Source: an uncultured Clostridia bacterium
GTDB taxonomy: Bacteria > Bacillota > Clostridia > Oscillospirales > CAG-272
Direction of reading: 5' to 3'
Assembly: GCA_947367285.1 (NCBI GenBank)
Contig: CANBDB010000104.1
Coordinates: 1 to 5,629 of the forward strand
DNA: 5,629 nucleotides
Shown here: positions 1 to 5,623 of the stretch, piece by piece
Position numbering within the stretch: position 1 is the first letter of the stretch
Layout: the number at the start of each line of letters is the position of its first letter
Program-made: the position numbers and the translations under genes
The notes under the pieces: model-generated
Databases searched by the model: none
The model's input: the letters and a program-made list of their open reading frames with translations, nothing else
What the model was told of the DNA's origin: nothing

Positions 1-32
1 GGTAAAGTCTTTAGCGTAAACTAAATGGCGAT

Positions 33-80
33 CCCCTCATCCGTCACCTATCGGTGACACCTTCCCCTCAGGGGAAGGCT
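33..80. repeat. Double-hairpin interspersed repeat
   Basis: Two adjacent hairpins are visible. The first pairs GTCACC (43-48) with GGTGAC (53-58) around a 4-nt loop. The second pairs CCTTCCCC (60-67) with GGGGAAGG (71-78) around a TCA loop. The preceding CCCCTCATCC and the overall arrangement match, from memory, a short repeat that recurs between genes in many gut Clostridia. It lacks a T-tract after the stems, so it is not a normal rho-independent terminator. The exact ends of the repeat unit cannot be fixed from one copy. Confidence 0.6.
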
Positions 81-119
81 ATTGTTAGATTTTACACGAT
101 ACGGCTACGTTTAGTAGTA

Positions 120-193
120 GCAAATTACACGTTTTTCGAATAATGAGAAAAACGATTGCGTTGGGAGTTGGAGAATTCCAACGCGTAATTTGC
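120..193. repeat. Multi-arm imperfect inverted repeat (cruciform-like)
   Basis: The outer arms 120-132 and 181-193 are complementary over 13 bases with one mismatch (A129 against C184). Inside lie a hairpin with 8-bp arms (CGTTTTTC 130-137, GAAAAACG 147-154, 9-nt loop) and another with 7-bp arms (GCGTTGG 158-164, CCAACGC 178-184). An alternative GTTGGA/TCCAAC stem (167-172, 177-182) also exists. The inner arms partly compete with the outer ones, so at least two folds are possible. No coding capacity is seen. It could be a small non-autonomous element or a structured RNA; the sequence alone does not decide. Confidence 0.6.
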
Positions 194-260
194 GCGAGAT
201 TTAGAAGATTTTATATGCACTATATGGCTACAATGACTAAGTCTCTTGAAAAGTTTTTTG

Positions 261-284
261 CCTACTTTTTTTCAAAAAAGTAGG
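261..284. repeat. Perfect palindrome CCTAC-T6 / A6-GTAGG
   Basis: Arms CCTACTTTTTT (261-271) and AAAAAAGTAGG (274-284) are exact reverse complements around a TC centre. In either orientation the hairpin is not followed by a run of T (TCCCCTAAATCC on plus, CAAAAAACTTTT on minus), so a terminator role is unlikely. A similar GCCTACTTTT...AAAAGTAGG palindrome is, from memory, a common intergenic repeat in gut Clostridia. It may be a repetitive extragenic palindrome. Confidence 0.6.
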
Positions 285-352
285 TCCCCTAAATCCGCAG
301 TAATCTAACTTCCCGTCAAATCCCAATTTATTGTACAAATTTGCATTACCCG

Positions 353-381
353 TTGCAATTTGCCTTTTATTGTGCTATAAT
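353..381 (+). promoter_or_regulatory. Sigma-A promoter with extended -10
   Basis: The -35 box TTGCAA (353-358; 4 of 6 consensus bases) is followed by a 17-nt spacer and a perfect TATAAT (376-381). The TG of an extended -10 element sits at 373-374. Transcription should start near 387-389, giving a leader of about 25 nt before the ATG at 413. Two small palindromes lie at and upstream of the -35: CAAATTTG (336-343) and GCAA-T-TTGC (355-363), with AATTTGC repeated at 338-344 and 357-363. These could be an operator, but no regulator is known. Confidence 0.85.
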
Positions 382-397
382 ATACGTATCGAATGAG

Positions 398-404
398 AAA
401 GGAG
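398..404 (+). promoter_or_regulatory. Ribosome binding site fixing the start at 413
   Basis: AAAGGAG lies 8 nt upstream of ATG 413, an optimal Shine-Dalgarno and spacing. An in-frame TTG further upstream at 341 lies before the promoter's -10 box, so it is not in the transcript. ATG 413 is therefore the true start. Confidence 0.9.
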
Positions 405-412
405 AACGTACA

Positions 413-586
413 ATGACTCTTTGCGAAAGCTGTGTATATTTTGACTACGACGAGGAATACGAGGACAATGTTTGCACGATAAATCTTGACGAGGACGAGT
501 ACGTCCGTTTTTCACAAAGCAAGGGTAAACAGTGCCCGTATTACAAATTCTACGACGAATACAAATCGGTTCACAAGCAAATATAA
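413..586 (+). CDS. Small Cys- and Asp/Glu-rich protein, 57 aa (DUF6472-like)
   Basis: The function is unknown. The 57-residue product has four cysteines (C4, C7, C21, C41) in a CxxC-x13-C-x19-C pattern, which could hold a zinc ion or an iron-sulfur centre; this is inference. Between them are acidic and aromatic segments (DYDEEYED at 11-18, NLDEDE at 24-29), then CPYYKFYDEY (41-50) and a basic end. From memory it resembles a short clostridial family annotated as DUF6472, in which these segments are conserved. There is no signal peptide or membrane segment, so it is probably cytosolic. The gene is monocistronic: it has its own strong promoter (353-381), a good ribosome binding site (398-404) and a terminator starting 5 nt after its stop. 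It converges on the five-gene operon and need not be related to it. I am confident that it is a real gene, moderately so of the family name. Confidence 0.88.
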   Translation: MTLCESCVYFDYDEEYEDNVCTINLDEDEYVRFSQSKGKQCPYYKFYDEYKSVHKQI

Positions 587-591
587 AAGCA

Positions 592-616
592 AAAACGGCG
601 GGTTTACCGCCGTTTT
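592..616. terminator. Bidirectional rho-independent terminator
   Basis: A perfect 10-bp stem pairs AAAACGGCGG (592-601) with CCGCCGTTTT (607-616) around a GTTTA loop. On plus it is followed by TTTTATTTTATT; on minus the stem runs into TTTTTGCTTTTAT. It sits 5 nt after the stop of the 57-aa gene and 3 nt beyond the stop of the minus-strand cyclase-family gene, so it should end both convergent transcripts. Confidence 0.93.
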
Positions 617-619
617 ATT

Positions 620-1207
620 TTATTCTTCAATCAAAATTGCTCTTGTGGGTGAACCCTCAAAGCCCTCAATATTCAGGGGCGCGCAATTTAGGATATATCT
701 TCCCTCTCGCACGTTGCTTAGCACTATTCCCTCAAGCAAAACAATGTTCTTCGAGAGTAAAATTTTGTGCACCGCCATCGGCGCGTTTTCAGGCCCAACA
801 CTTTGACTCTCGTTGCCAAGCAAAAGGATTTCCGCATCCGCAAAAACGCGAGCGGCTTGTTCGGTCACGGTTGCCTCTCCCTTAATCAAGATGCGCTTTT
901 GTGCCCCAAGAGTCCCTGCTTTTTCAAGTATTTTGTGGGCAGTTTGAGCATCAATTTCGCCCTTTTCTTGTGCGACAAAGCACTCACCAACGAAATGCTC
1001 AAGCGGAATTTCATCAACCGATTTTCCGTCCTCAAAAAAGTGGAGTGGTGCATCTATATGCGTGCCATTGTGAGCGCACAACGAGATCTTGGAGAGATTA
1101 TACGTCTCTCCCCTTTTCATATCCATAATTCTCTCGCCCCAGGGCGCAGGGTCACCCTCGTACACACGGCTTGAGAGCACCTCTTGAGAAATATCAATAA
1201 TCTTCAT
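620..1207 (-). CDS. Cyclase family / kynurenine formamidase-like metal hydrolase
   Basis: This 195-residue protein belongs to the cyclase family (PF04199 type), metal-dependent hydrolases that include bacterial kynurenine formamidase KynB and isatin hydrolase. The signature HNGTHIDAPLHF is at residues 46-57; His46, His50, Asp52 and His56 are likely metal or catalytic residues, followed by DG at 60-61. The C-terminal half shows the family pattern with SQSVGP (134-139), His147 and LEGI (158-161, Glu159), ending in SPTRAILI. The length is at the short end for the family (about 200-220). No signal peptide is seen, so it is cytosolic. It is the last gene of the operon: ATG 1207 follows the folD stop by one base, with GGAG (plus 1215-1218) lying in the last folD codons, which suggests translational coupling. 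The substrate is not identifiable; no other tryptophan-degradation gene is present, so naming it KynB would be unjustified. Confidence 0.92.
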   Translation of the reverse strand: MKIIDISQEVLSSRVYEGDPAPWGERIMDMKRGETYNLSKISLCAHNGTHIDAPLHFFEDGKSVDEIPLEHFVGECFVAQEKGEIDAQTAHKILEKAGTLGAQKRILIKGEATVTEQAARVFADAEILLLGNESQSVGPENAPMAVHKILLSKNIVLLEGIVLSNVREGRYILNCAPLNIEGFEGSPTRAILIEE

Positions 1208-1208
1208 A

Positions 1209-2051
1209 TCAATTCTCCGCTGCAGTAAGCGTATTTTGAAGGAGCATTGTTATCGTCATAGGTCCAACACCTCCCGGAACGGGAGTTATGTAGGATGCAA
1301 CCTCACTTACGGATGCGAAGTCCACGTCTCCCGTGAGCTTGCCCTCGGCATTTCTATTCATACCAACGTCAATAACTACAGCGCCCTCTTTTACCATATC
1401 CGCGGTAACAAAATCCGCCTTACCAATCGCAACCACGAGTATGTCGGCTCTTTTGCAAACGTCCTTCAAATCACGGGTCTTGCTATGACAAACGGTAACT
1501 GTGCCATTCTCCGCAAGGAGCAAGAGCGCCATTGGCTTACCAACGATATTCGAGCGCCCGATAACCACACATTCCTTGCCGGAAATTTCAATATTTGAGC
1601 GCTTGAGAAGCTCCATAATACCCGCAGGTGTGCAGGGCAAGAATTTCGGATCGCCAATAGTAATTCTACCCACGTTGTAGGGGTGGAATGCGTCAACGTC
1701 CTTCTCGGGTTTTATGCGGAGTATAATCTCTTCCTCGTCAAGATGCTTTGGAAGTGGAAGCTGTACCAAAATCCCGTGTACCGTGCTATCACAGTTGAGC
1801 TTATCAATAAGAGCATTGAGCTCGTCCTGCGTGGTGCTTTCGGGCATCTCATAAACCCAAGAGTTAAATCCAACCTGCTCGCATGCCTTCTTCTTGTTTC
1901 TAACGTAGACTTGGGATGCAGGGTTGTCTCCTACGATTATAACCGCAAGACCGGGGCGCGTGCCCGTTTTTTCACTATATACTTGTACCTTTTGTGCAAT
2001 CTCCTCTCTAATTTGAGCCGAAATTGCTTTTCCGTCTATTATTTTAGCCAT
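1209..2051 (-). CDS. folD: FolD: methylene-THF dehydrogenase / methenyl-THF cyclohydrolase
   Basis: FolD is a cytosolic bifunctional enzyme that interconverts 5,10-methylene-, 5,10-methenyl- and 10-formyltetrahydrofolate using NADP(H), supplying one-carbon units for purines and formyl-Met-tRNA. The 280-residue product is the standard length. Tyr49 and Lys53 in YVRNK are the conserved active-site pair, Gln97 lies in VQLPLP, and Asp120 in KDVDAFHP. The Rossmann-like NADP-binding part has VVIGRSNIVGKP (162-173), and the C-terminal signature PVPGGVGP is at 257-264. The reading frame is open further upstream, but the family begins MAKIIDGKAI, so ATG 2051 is chosen; a GAAGG (plus 2060-2064) lies 8 nt before it. 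Its first 8 bases overlap the end of lgt (ATGGCTAA shared), which implies coupled translation. KDVDA replaces the more common KDVDG and is probably neutral. Confidence 0.98.
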   Translation of the reverse strand: MAKIIDGKAISAQIREEIAQKVQVYSEKTGTRPGLAVIIVGDNPASQVYVRNKKKACEQVGFNSWVYEMPESTTQDELNALIDKLNCDSTVHGILVQLPLPKHLDEEEIILRIKPEKDVDAFHPYNVGRITIGDPKFLPCTPAGIMELLKRSNIEISGKECVVIGRSNIVGKPMALLLLAENGTVTVCHSKTRDLKDVCKRADILVVAIGKADFVTADMVKEGAVVIDVGMNRNAEGKLTGDVDFASVSEVASYITPVPGGVGPMTITMLLQNTLTAAEN

Positions 2052-3009
2052 TTTTAGTGCCTTCGTTGTCTTCTTCATTCTCTTCGGATTCTTTATCCTC
2101 TTTTTCAGATTCTTCGCACTCCACCTCAATCACAGGTGCATTATTTGCCGTTGCAAGCTTGGAGTCGGGATGGTTTTTAACGTGGATAAGTCCCAAAATA
2201 ATAAGAGCCGTTGCCACCGCAAAGAGAAGGAATCCGAGGAGCTGGGAAACTCTTATGCCCGTGTTGCCGATAAAGAGCGCGTCGGTGCGAAGTCCCTCGA
2301 TAAACATTCTTCCAAAACCGTACCAAGCGATATAGTAAAGTGCGTTTTGTCCCTCAAATTTCTTCTTTTTGTACACAAGATTGATGATAACAAAGCCAAG
2401 GATATTCCAAAGCGACTCATAGAGGAAAGTGGGATGAACGTATACCATGCCGGCAGTTCCAAAGTCACTAATCGTATTGCTTGAGATAAGTCCCATTCTA
2501 AGAAAGTAGAGAGGATGTCCCTCTTGAACCAAACCACCAAAGGCTTCACCGTTAAAGAAGTTGCCCCAACGTCCCATTGCCTGCGCAAGCATTACACCGG
2601 GGCCTGCACAGTCATAAAGAGTTCTCCAATTTATCTTTTTTATAAGGCAAACTACTACTATTGTGATCATTCCTGCAATAATGCCGCCATAGATTGCAAG
2701 TCCGCCACTTCTGAGGTTGAGCACGTCCCAGATACTATGGAACTGATTCGGACTGAACGCAACGTAATAAAGTCGCGCGCCTATAACACCGAAAAAGATG
2801 GTGAAAATTGCAATATCGGTAAGGTGGTCAAAGGAAATTCCCGCCTGCTTGCAGCGCCAACCTGCGTACGCAATAGCCATAAGCATACCAAATGCGATTA
2901 CCACACCGTACCACATAATTTCAAAGTCGCCAATCTTAAAGGCAACATTGCTAATCTCTCCGCCCTCAATACCAAGACCGGGGAAAGAAACTGTAATATT
3001 TTTTAACAT
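2044..3009 (-). CDS. lgt: Lgt: phosphatidylglycerol-prolipoprotein diacylglyceryl transferase
   Basis: Lgt is a multi-pass membrane enzyme that moves diacylglycerol from phosphatidylglycerol onto the lipobox cysteine of prolipoproteins, the first step of lipoprotein maturation. The 321-residue product carries the Lgt signature GRWGNFFNGEAFG at 146-158 (catalytic-type Arg147), RSGGLAIYGG at 100-109, HPTFLYES at 192-199 and GRMFIEGLRTD at 233-243. Several hydrophobic segments (for example about 32-50, 66-82, 109-123, 202-213 and 256-276) fit seven membrane helices. ATG 3009 is preferred because GGAGG (plus 3015-3019) lies 5 nt upstream; an in-frame ATG at 3021 overlaps that site and has no Shine-Dalgarno of its own. 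The C-terminus extends as a 29-residue acidic tail (14 Asp/Glu). A 30-nt gap separates it from ymfH upstream, and it overlaps folD by 8 nt. Confidence 0.98.
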   Translation of the reverse strand: MLKNITVSFPGLGIEGGEISNVAFKIGDFEIMWYGVVIAFGMLMAIAYAGWRCKQAGISFDHLTDIAIFTIFFGVIGARLYYVAFSPNQFHSIWDVLNLRSGGLAIYGGIIAGMITIVVVCLIKKINWRTLYDCAGPGVMLAQAMGRWGNFFNGEAFGGLVQEGHPLYFLRMGLISSNTISDFGTAGMVYVHPTFLYESLWNILGFVIINLVYKKKKFEGQNALYYIAWYGFGRMFIEGLRTDALFIGNTGIRVSQLLGFLLFAVATALIILGLIHVKNHPDSKLATANNAPVIEVECEESEKEDKESEENEEDNEGTKNG

Positions 3010-3014
3010 ATTAT

Positions 3015-3019
3015 CCTCC
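3015..3019 (-). promoter_or_regulatory. lgt ribosome binding site
   Basis: CCTCC on plus reads GGAGG on minus, 5 nt before ATG 3009. The alternative start ATG 3021 is fused to it (ATGGAGG), so initiation at 3021 would place the start codon directly before the Shine-Dalgarno. This supports the shorter Lgt beginning MLKNITVSF. Confidence 0.85.
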
Positions 3020-3039
3020 ATTCTGCAAGTAGTGCAAAA

Positions 3040-4323
3040 TTATTTTTTAATTATCGAAATAGCAAAAGTGTCGGGAGCGAAGGCACTCTCAAAAACGCGG
3101 CAAACGTCCTCATAGGTAACCCCCTCGATTATTCTCCTGTATTCAAAGATATTTGCGCCCTCAAACGTGAAATTCATAACCGAATTTGCTATATCGTCAA
3201 CGGACTCAAAATCCCTGATAAACTCCGCAAGGAGCACTCTCTTGCATCTCACAAAATCCTTTTGTGAAAGTCCCTCCTTCCTAGCACGGCTTATATAGTC
3301 ATGTAGCTTTTCAAGCACGAGCATCGGGTCTTCGCTCTCAGCATATATCGAGTGGAACGCAAGGTCGCGCGTTATCGAATAACCGTAAGAATAGGACTCA
3401 TTAATAATTCCGTTTTCAAAAATATCATTGTAAAAATCCCCCGCGCGTGAGAAAAGCATTTCACCGAGTATCGTCATCTCGGCATCGCGCTTTAGGCGCT
3501 CGTAGGCATTTTCACTTGGCAAAATATCCTTCATACCGATCTCAAAAATCGGCTGGGATACGGGCATTATTTTTTCTATTTTCGACTTATGCACGGAATT
3601 TGCATAATTTATTCGTGGCAGGATTGGTGCGCTTGTCCTTTCCCTTTTGGGAAGAACCTCGTCCACTACTCTCACGACCTCATTCTCGTCCAGGTCTCCC
3701 GAAACCACGAGCGCCATATTGGAATATCTGTAAAAAGACTCGTAGCAATCAAAGAGCACCTCGTGAGTGATCTTTTTGATTGTTTTCTCCGTTCCAAGCA
3801 CGTCATGAGTAATATTCTCATCTCCGTACATAGCAACAAGAAGATTTTGAGACACCACGTCATACGGACTGTCAAGGCACATCTTAATTTCCTGCGTGAT
3901 GATACCTCGCTCGCTGTTCACGTTTTCCTTCGTGAAATATGGGTGGTAAACAAAGTCGATAAGTCCGCGAAGCGCCTCAAAGAAATTCTCCGTGCAGGAG
4001 AACATATAAACCGTCTTGTTATTTGACGTATATGCATTTCCATCCGCACCGATGGCGGCAAGCGATTCTATCGCATCAACTCCATCCTCGCTTGAAAAGA
4101 GCTTGTGCTCAAGAAAATGCGCTATTCCGTAGGGGTAGCACTTTTTTTCTCCGTCGCAAAGCGAGCCGCACTCATATATAGAGCCAAGCTTAACACCGAG
4201 AAGTGCTGTCTTTACTGTCAGCTTTTTCGGAAAAACGTAAACGTCAAGTCCGCTTTCGTGCTTGTAATAATAGTATTTCTCGCCTATTTTTTCGTCGTAG
4301 AAGGTCACGAAATTATATTTCAT
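3040..4323 (-). CDS. ymfH: YmfH-like M16 zinc peptidase (zinc-containing partner)
   Basis: This 427-residue member of the M16 (insulinase / processing-peptidase) family has the inverted zinc motif HFLEH at 69-73. The third ligand is Glu145 in RGIITQEI (139-146), exactly 76 residues after His69 as expected, so it should be catalytically competent. The C-terminal half is a second M16-type domain with Tyr-rich YSYGYS. No signal peptide is present, so it is probably cytosolic. It resembles B. subtilis YmfH, which pairs with YmfF; database names connect that pair with EF-P 5-aminopentanol modification, but the substrate is not established here. Start: ATG 4323 has a purine-rich GGGGGAG (plus 4328-4334) close upstream; a longer frame starting at 4395 would lie inside ymfF and adds a basic stretch unlike the family. 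It overlaps ymfF by 11 nt. Three cysteines (52, 56, 62) lie just before the zinc site. Confidence 0.93.
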   Translation of the reverse strand: MKYNFVTFYDEKIGEKYYYYKHESGLDVYVFPKKLTVKTALLGVKLGSIYECGSLCDGEKKCYPYGIAHFLEHKLFSSEDGVDAIESLAAIGADGNAYTSNNKTVYMFSCTENFFEALRGLIDFVYHPYFTKENVNSERGIITQEIKMCLDSPYDVVSQNLLVAMYGDENITHDVLGTEKTIKKITHEVLFDCYESFYRYSNMALVVSGDLDENEVVRVVDEVLPKRERTSAPILPRINYANSVHKSKIEKIMPVSQPIFEIGMKDILPSENAYERLKRDAEMTILGEMLFSRAGDFYNDIFENGIINESYSYGYSITRDLAFHSIYAESEDPMLVLEKLHDYISRARKEGLSQKDFVRCKRVLLAEFIRDFESVDDIANSVMNFTFEGANIFEYRRIIEGVTYEDVCRVFESAFAPDTFAISIIKK

Positions 4324-5623
4324 CGCTCTCCCCCTCTCCCTGTCTCTCGCCCTTGAGGAAGTAGACTGTGTGAAGCTCAAGCTTTTTTGCTGCATTAATC
4401 ACATCATCAAGAGAAAGCGCCTCTATTTTTTTAAGAAAATCGCTTACAGATGCATCAATCCCGTTAATAATTCTACCGAGGTAAAATCTCTCTATAGCAT
4501 TTGGAGAGTCGGAAACTGCATTGTAAATGTTGTATATTGATTTTTTAGCGGCAAGAAGCTCCTGCTCGCTCACACTTCCGTTCTTTATATCGTCAAGCTG
4601 AGCCTCAATAGCACCGCGAGCAAGCTCATAATTCTCCGTGTCAATACCCGTAGTAACGATTATAGCACCGCGAGCACTATTATATACCGAGGAACATTCG
4701 TAGCAAAGCGAAAGCTTTTCGCGCACGTTGACCATAAGCTTCGATATGGGACTTGCACCGAGAATTTCATTGCAAAGAAGTGTCGCGTAATAATCCTCGT
4801 CGCGCCATGTAATGCCAGAATTGTAGCCCATAACAAGTCGTCCTTGAGTTACGTCCGCACTCTCAATTACTTCCTTTGGCGTGCATCTTATGGCAAGCCT
4901 CGGTATCGTAGAAGTCGCCGCCCTACACTTTTTGTGTCTCTTGGGCGAAAATGCACCCTCAAGCTGCGCCATAACCTCCCCGGGAGATCGCTTTCCAACG
5001 TAAAAAGCTAAAATTCCCGCATTTTCGACAGCATCAGTGTATACTTCATAAATTTCATCAGCCGTTGCGCCGTCAATTTTCTCACACATTGTGTCAAGCT
5101 TGTCAAAAATGCCAAGCTCAGCGAGCATCTCCTCGCGACATCTTATAGCCGCATATGTTCTTGGCTCGTTTATTTGCGAGAGTATTATACTCTTGTAGTT
5201 TTCCTTTTCGCTCTTTACAAACTCCTCGCAAAAGCGCCCCGTTTCCCCATCCTTTTTTGGGGAGTACAAAATTTCAGCAAGTAGATTTAACACCTCGGGC
5301 ATAAGATCCTCACCGTTCTCGGTGTACGCGGAATCAATAATGTCCGCCGAAATGCCGAGCAGCTGTGTATCGTCAAATTTTTGATTTTTCAAGCTCACAA
5401 GCGTAGCGTAAAGCTCGTCGAGCTTTATATTTATTTCCTTTTGGGTGGGCAGCGACTTAGTCCCTCGCTTGAGCACCGACAAAAATAAGGAGCGCTTTAC
5501 GGAGTCTTCCCTGCTGGTCGGCAGGGTGAGATAAACCGAGATGTTCTCACTCTTAAATCTATCGGTGTAGTAGCAATATGCACCAATGCCCGCACCGTTT
5601 TCTATGTATTTAATATCACTCAT
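4313..5623 (-). CDS. ymfF: YmfF-like M16 family protein lacking the zinc motif
   Basis: This 436-residue protein has the two-domain M16 architecture but no HxxEH. At the equivalent place (about 47-72) it reads LKRGTKSLPTQKEI...LDELY, typical of YmfF, the non-catalytic partner of YmfH. The C-terminal domain is well preserved: ILGASPISKL (287-296) and VREKLSLCY (300-308) form the usual substrate-cradle motif of M16 partners. By analogy with mitochondrial processing peptidase alpha/beta pairs, it probably forms a heterodimer with the product of the next gene and helps bind substrate; this is inference. It is the first visible gene of the operon, and its end overlaps ymfH by 11 nt. The start ATG 5623 is only 6 nt from the window edge, so its ribosome binding site and any longer N-terminus cannot be judged. 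MSDIKYIENG is a plausible beginning. Confidence 0.9.
   Translation of the reverse strand: MSDIKYIENGAGIGAYCYYTDRFKSENISVYLTLPTSREDSVKRSLFLSVLKRGTKSLPTQKEINIKLDELYATLVSLKNQKFDDTQLLGISADIIDSAYTENGEDLMPEVLNLLAEILYSPKKDGETGRFCEEFVKSEKENYKSIILSQINEPRTYAAIRCREEMLAELGIFDKLDTMCEKIDGATADEIYEVYTDAVENAGILAFYVGKRSPGEVMAQLEGAFSPKRHKKCRAATSTIPRLAIRCTPKEVIESADVTQGRLVMGYNSGITWRDEDYYATLLCNEILGASPISKLMVNVREKLSLCYECSSVYNSARGAIIVTTGIDTENYELARGAIEAQLDDIKNGSVSEQELLAAKKSIYNIYNAVSDSPNAIERFYLGRIINGIDASVSDFLKKIEALSLDDVINAAKKLELHTVYFLKGERQGEGESDEI

Larger units (their letters stand above)
1..352. other. Gene-free intergenic stretch rich in palindromes
   Basis: No open reading frame with a plausible ribosome binding site is visible here on either strand. 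The stretch holds a double-hairpin repeat (about 33-80), imperfect direct repeats (87-108 and 206-231) flanking a multi-arm inverted repeat (120-193), a short GACT-A-AGTC palindrome (235-243) and a perfect long palindrome (261-284). The end of the stretch runs into the promoter of the small gene at 413. The upstream gene must lie left of the window. The accumulation of hairpin elements suggests a site where short repetitive, possibly MITE-like, elements have inserted; that is inference. Confidence 0.7.

Noticed and set aside
261..300. Rho-independent terminator at the 261-284 palindrome
   Set aside because: No T-tract follows the stem on either strand, and no gene ends nearby within the window.
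1..352. CRISPR array, tRNA or riboswitch in the left intergenic stretch
   Set aside because: No regularly spaced identical repeats, no tRNA-like cloverleaf with a TTCRA arm, and no known riboswitch core were recognised; the structure is explained by isolated palindromes.
341..412. Upstream in-frame extension of the 57-aa gene from a TTG at 341
   Set aside because: It would overlap the -35 and -10 boxes and start before the predicted transcript; ATG 413 has a perfect ribosome binding site.
486..1174. Plus-strand open frames across the terminator and antisense to the cyclase-family gene
   Set aside because: They have no ribosome binding site or recognisable protein features and are shadows of the well-supported minus-strand gene; some run through the terminator stem.
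620..1207. Naming the cyclase-family gene kynB
   Set aside because: The fold signature is shared by enzymes with different substrates, and no other kynurenine-pathway gene is in view.
2052..2129. N-terminal extension of FolD to 2129
   Set aside because: The extra 26 residues are Lys/Arg-rich, lie inside lgt in another frame, and family members begin at MAKIIDGK.
3010..3021. Longer Lgt starting at ATG 3021 (MEDN...)
   Set aside because: The GGAGG lies between this ATG and ATG 3009, so it serves the latter; no Shine-Dalgarno precedes 3021.
1236..4356. Further plus-strand and secondary minus-strand open frames within folD, lgt and ymfH
   Set aside because: All lie inside genes with clear family motifs and have low-complexity or unrecognisable translations.
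4324..4395. N-terminal extension of the YmfH-like protein to 4395
   Set aside because: It lies inside ymfF in another frame, gives a Ser/Arg-rich low-quality sequence, and a purine-rich ribosome binding site precedes ATG 4323.
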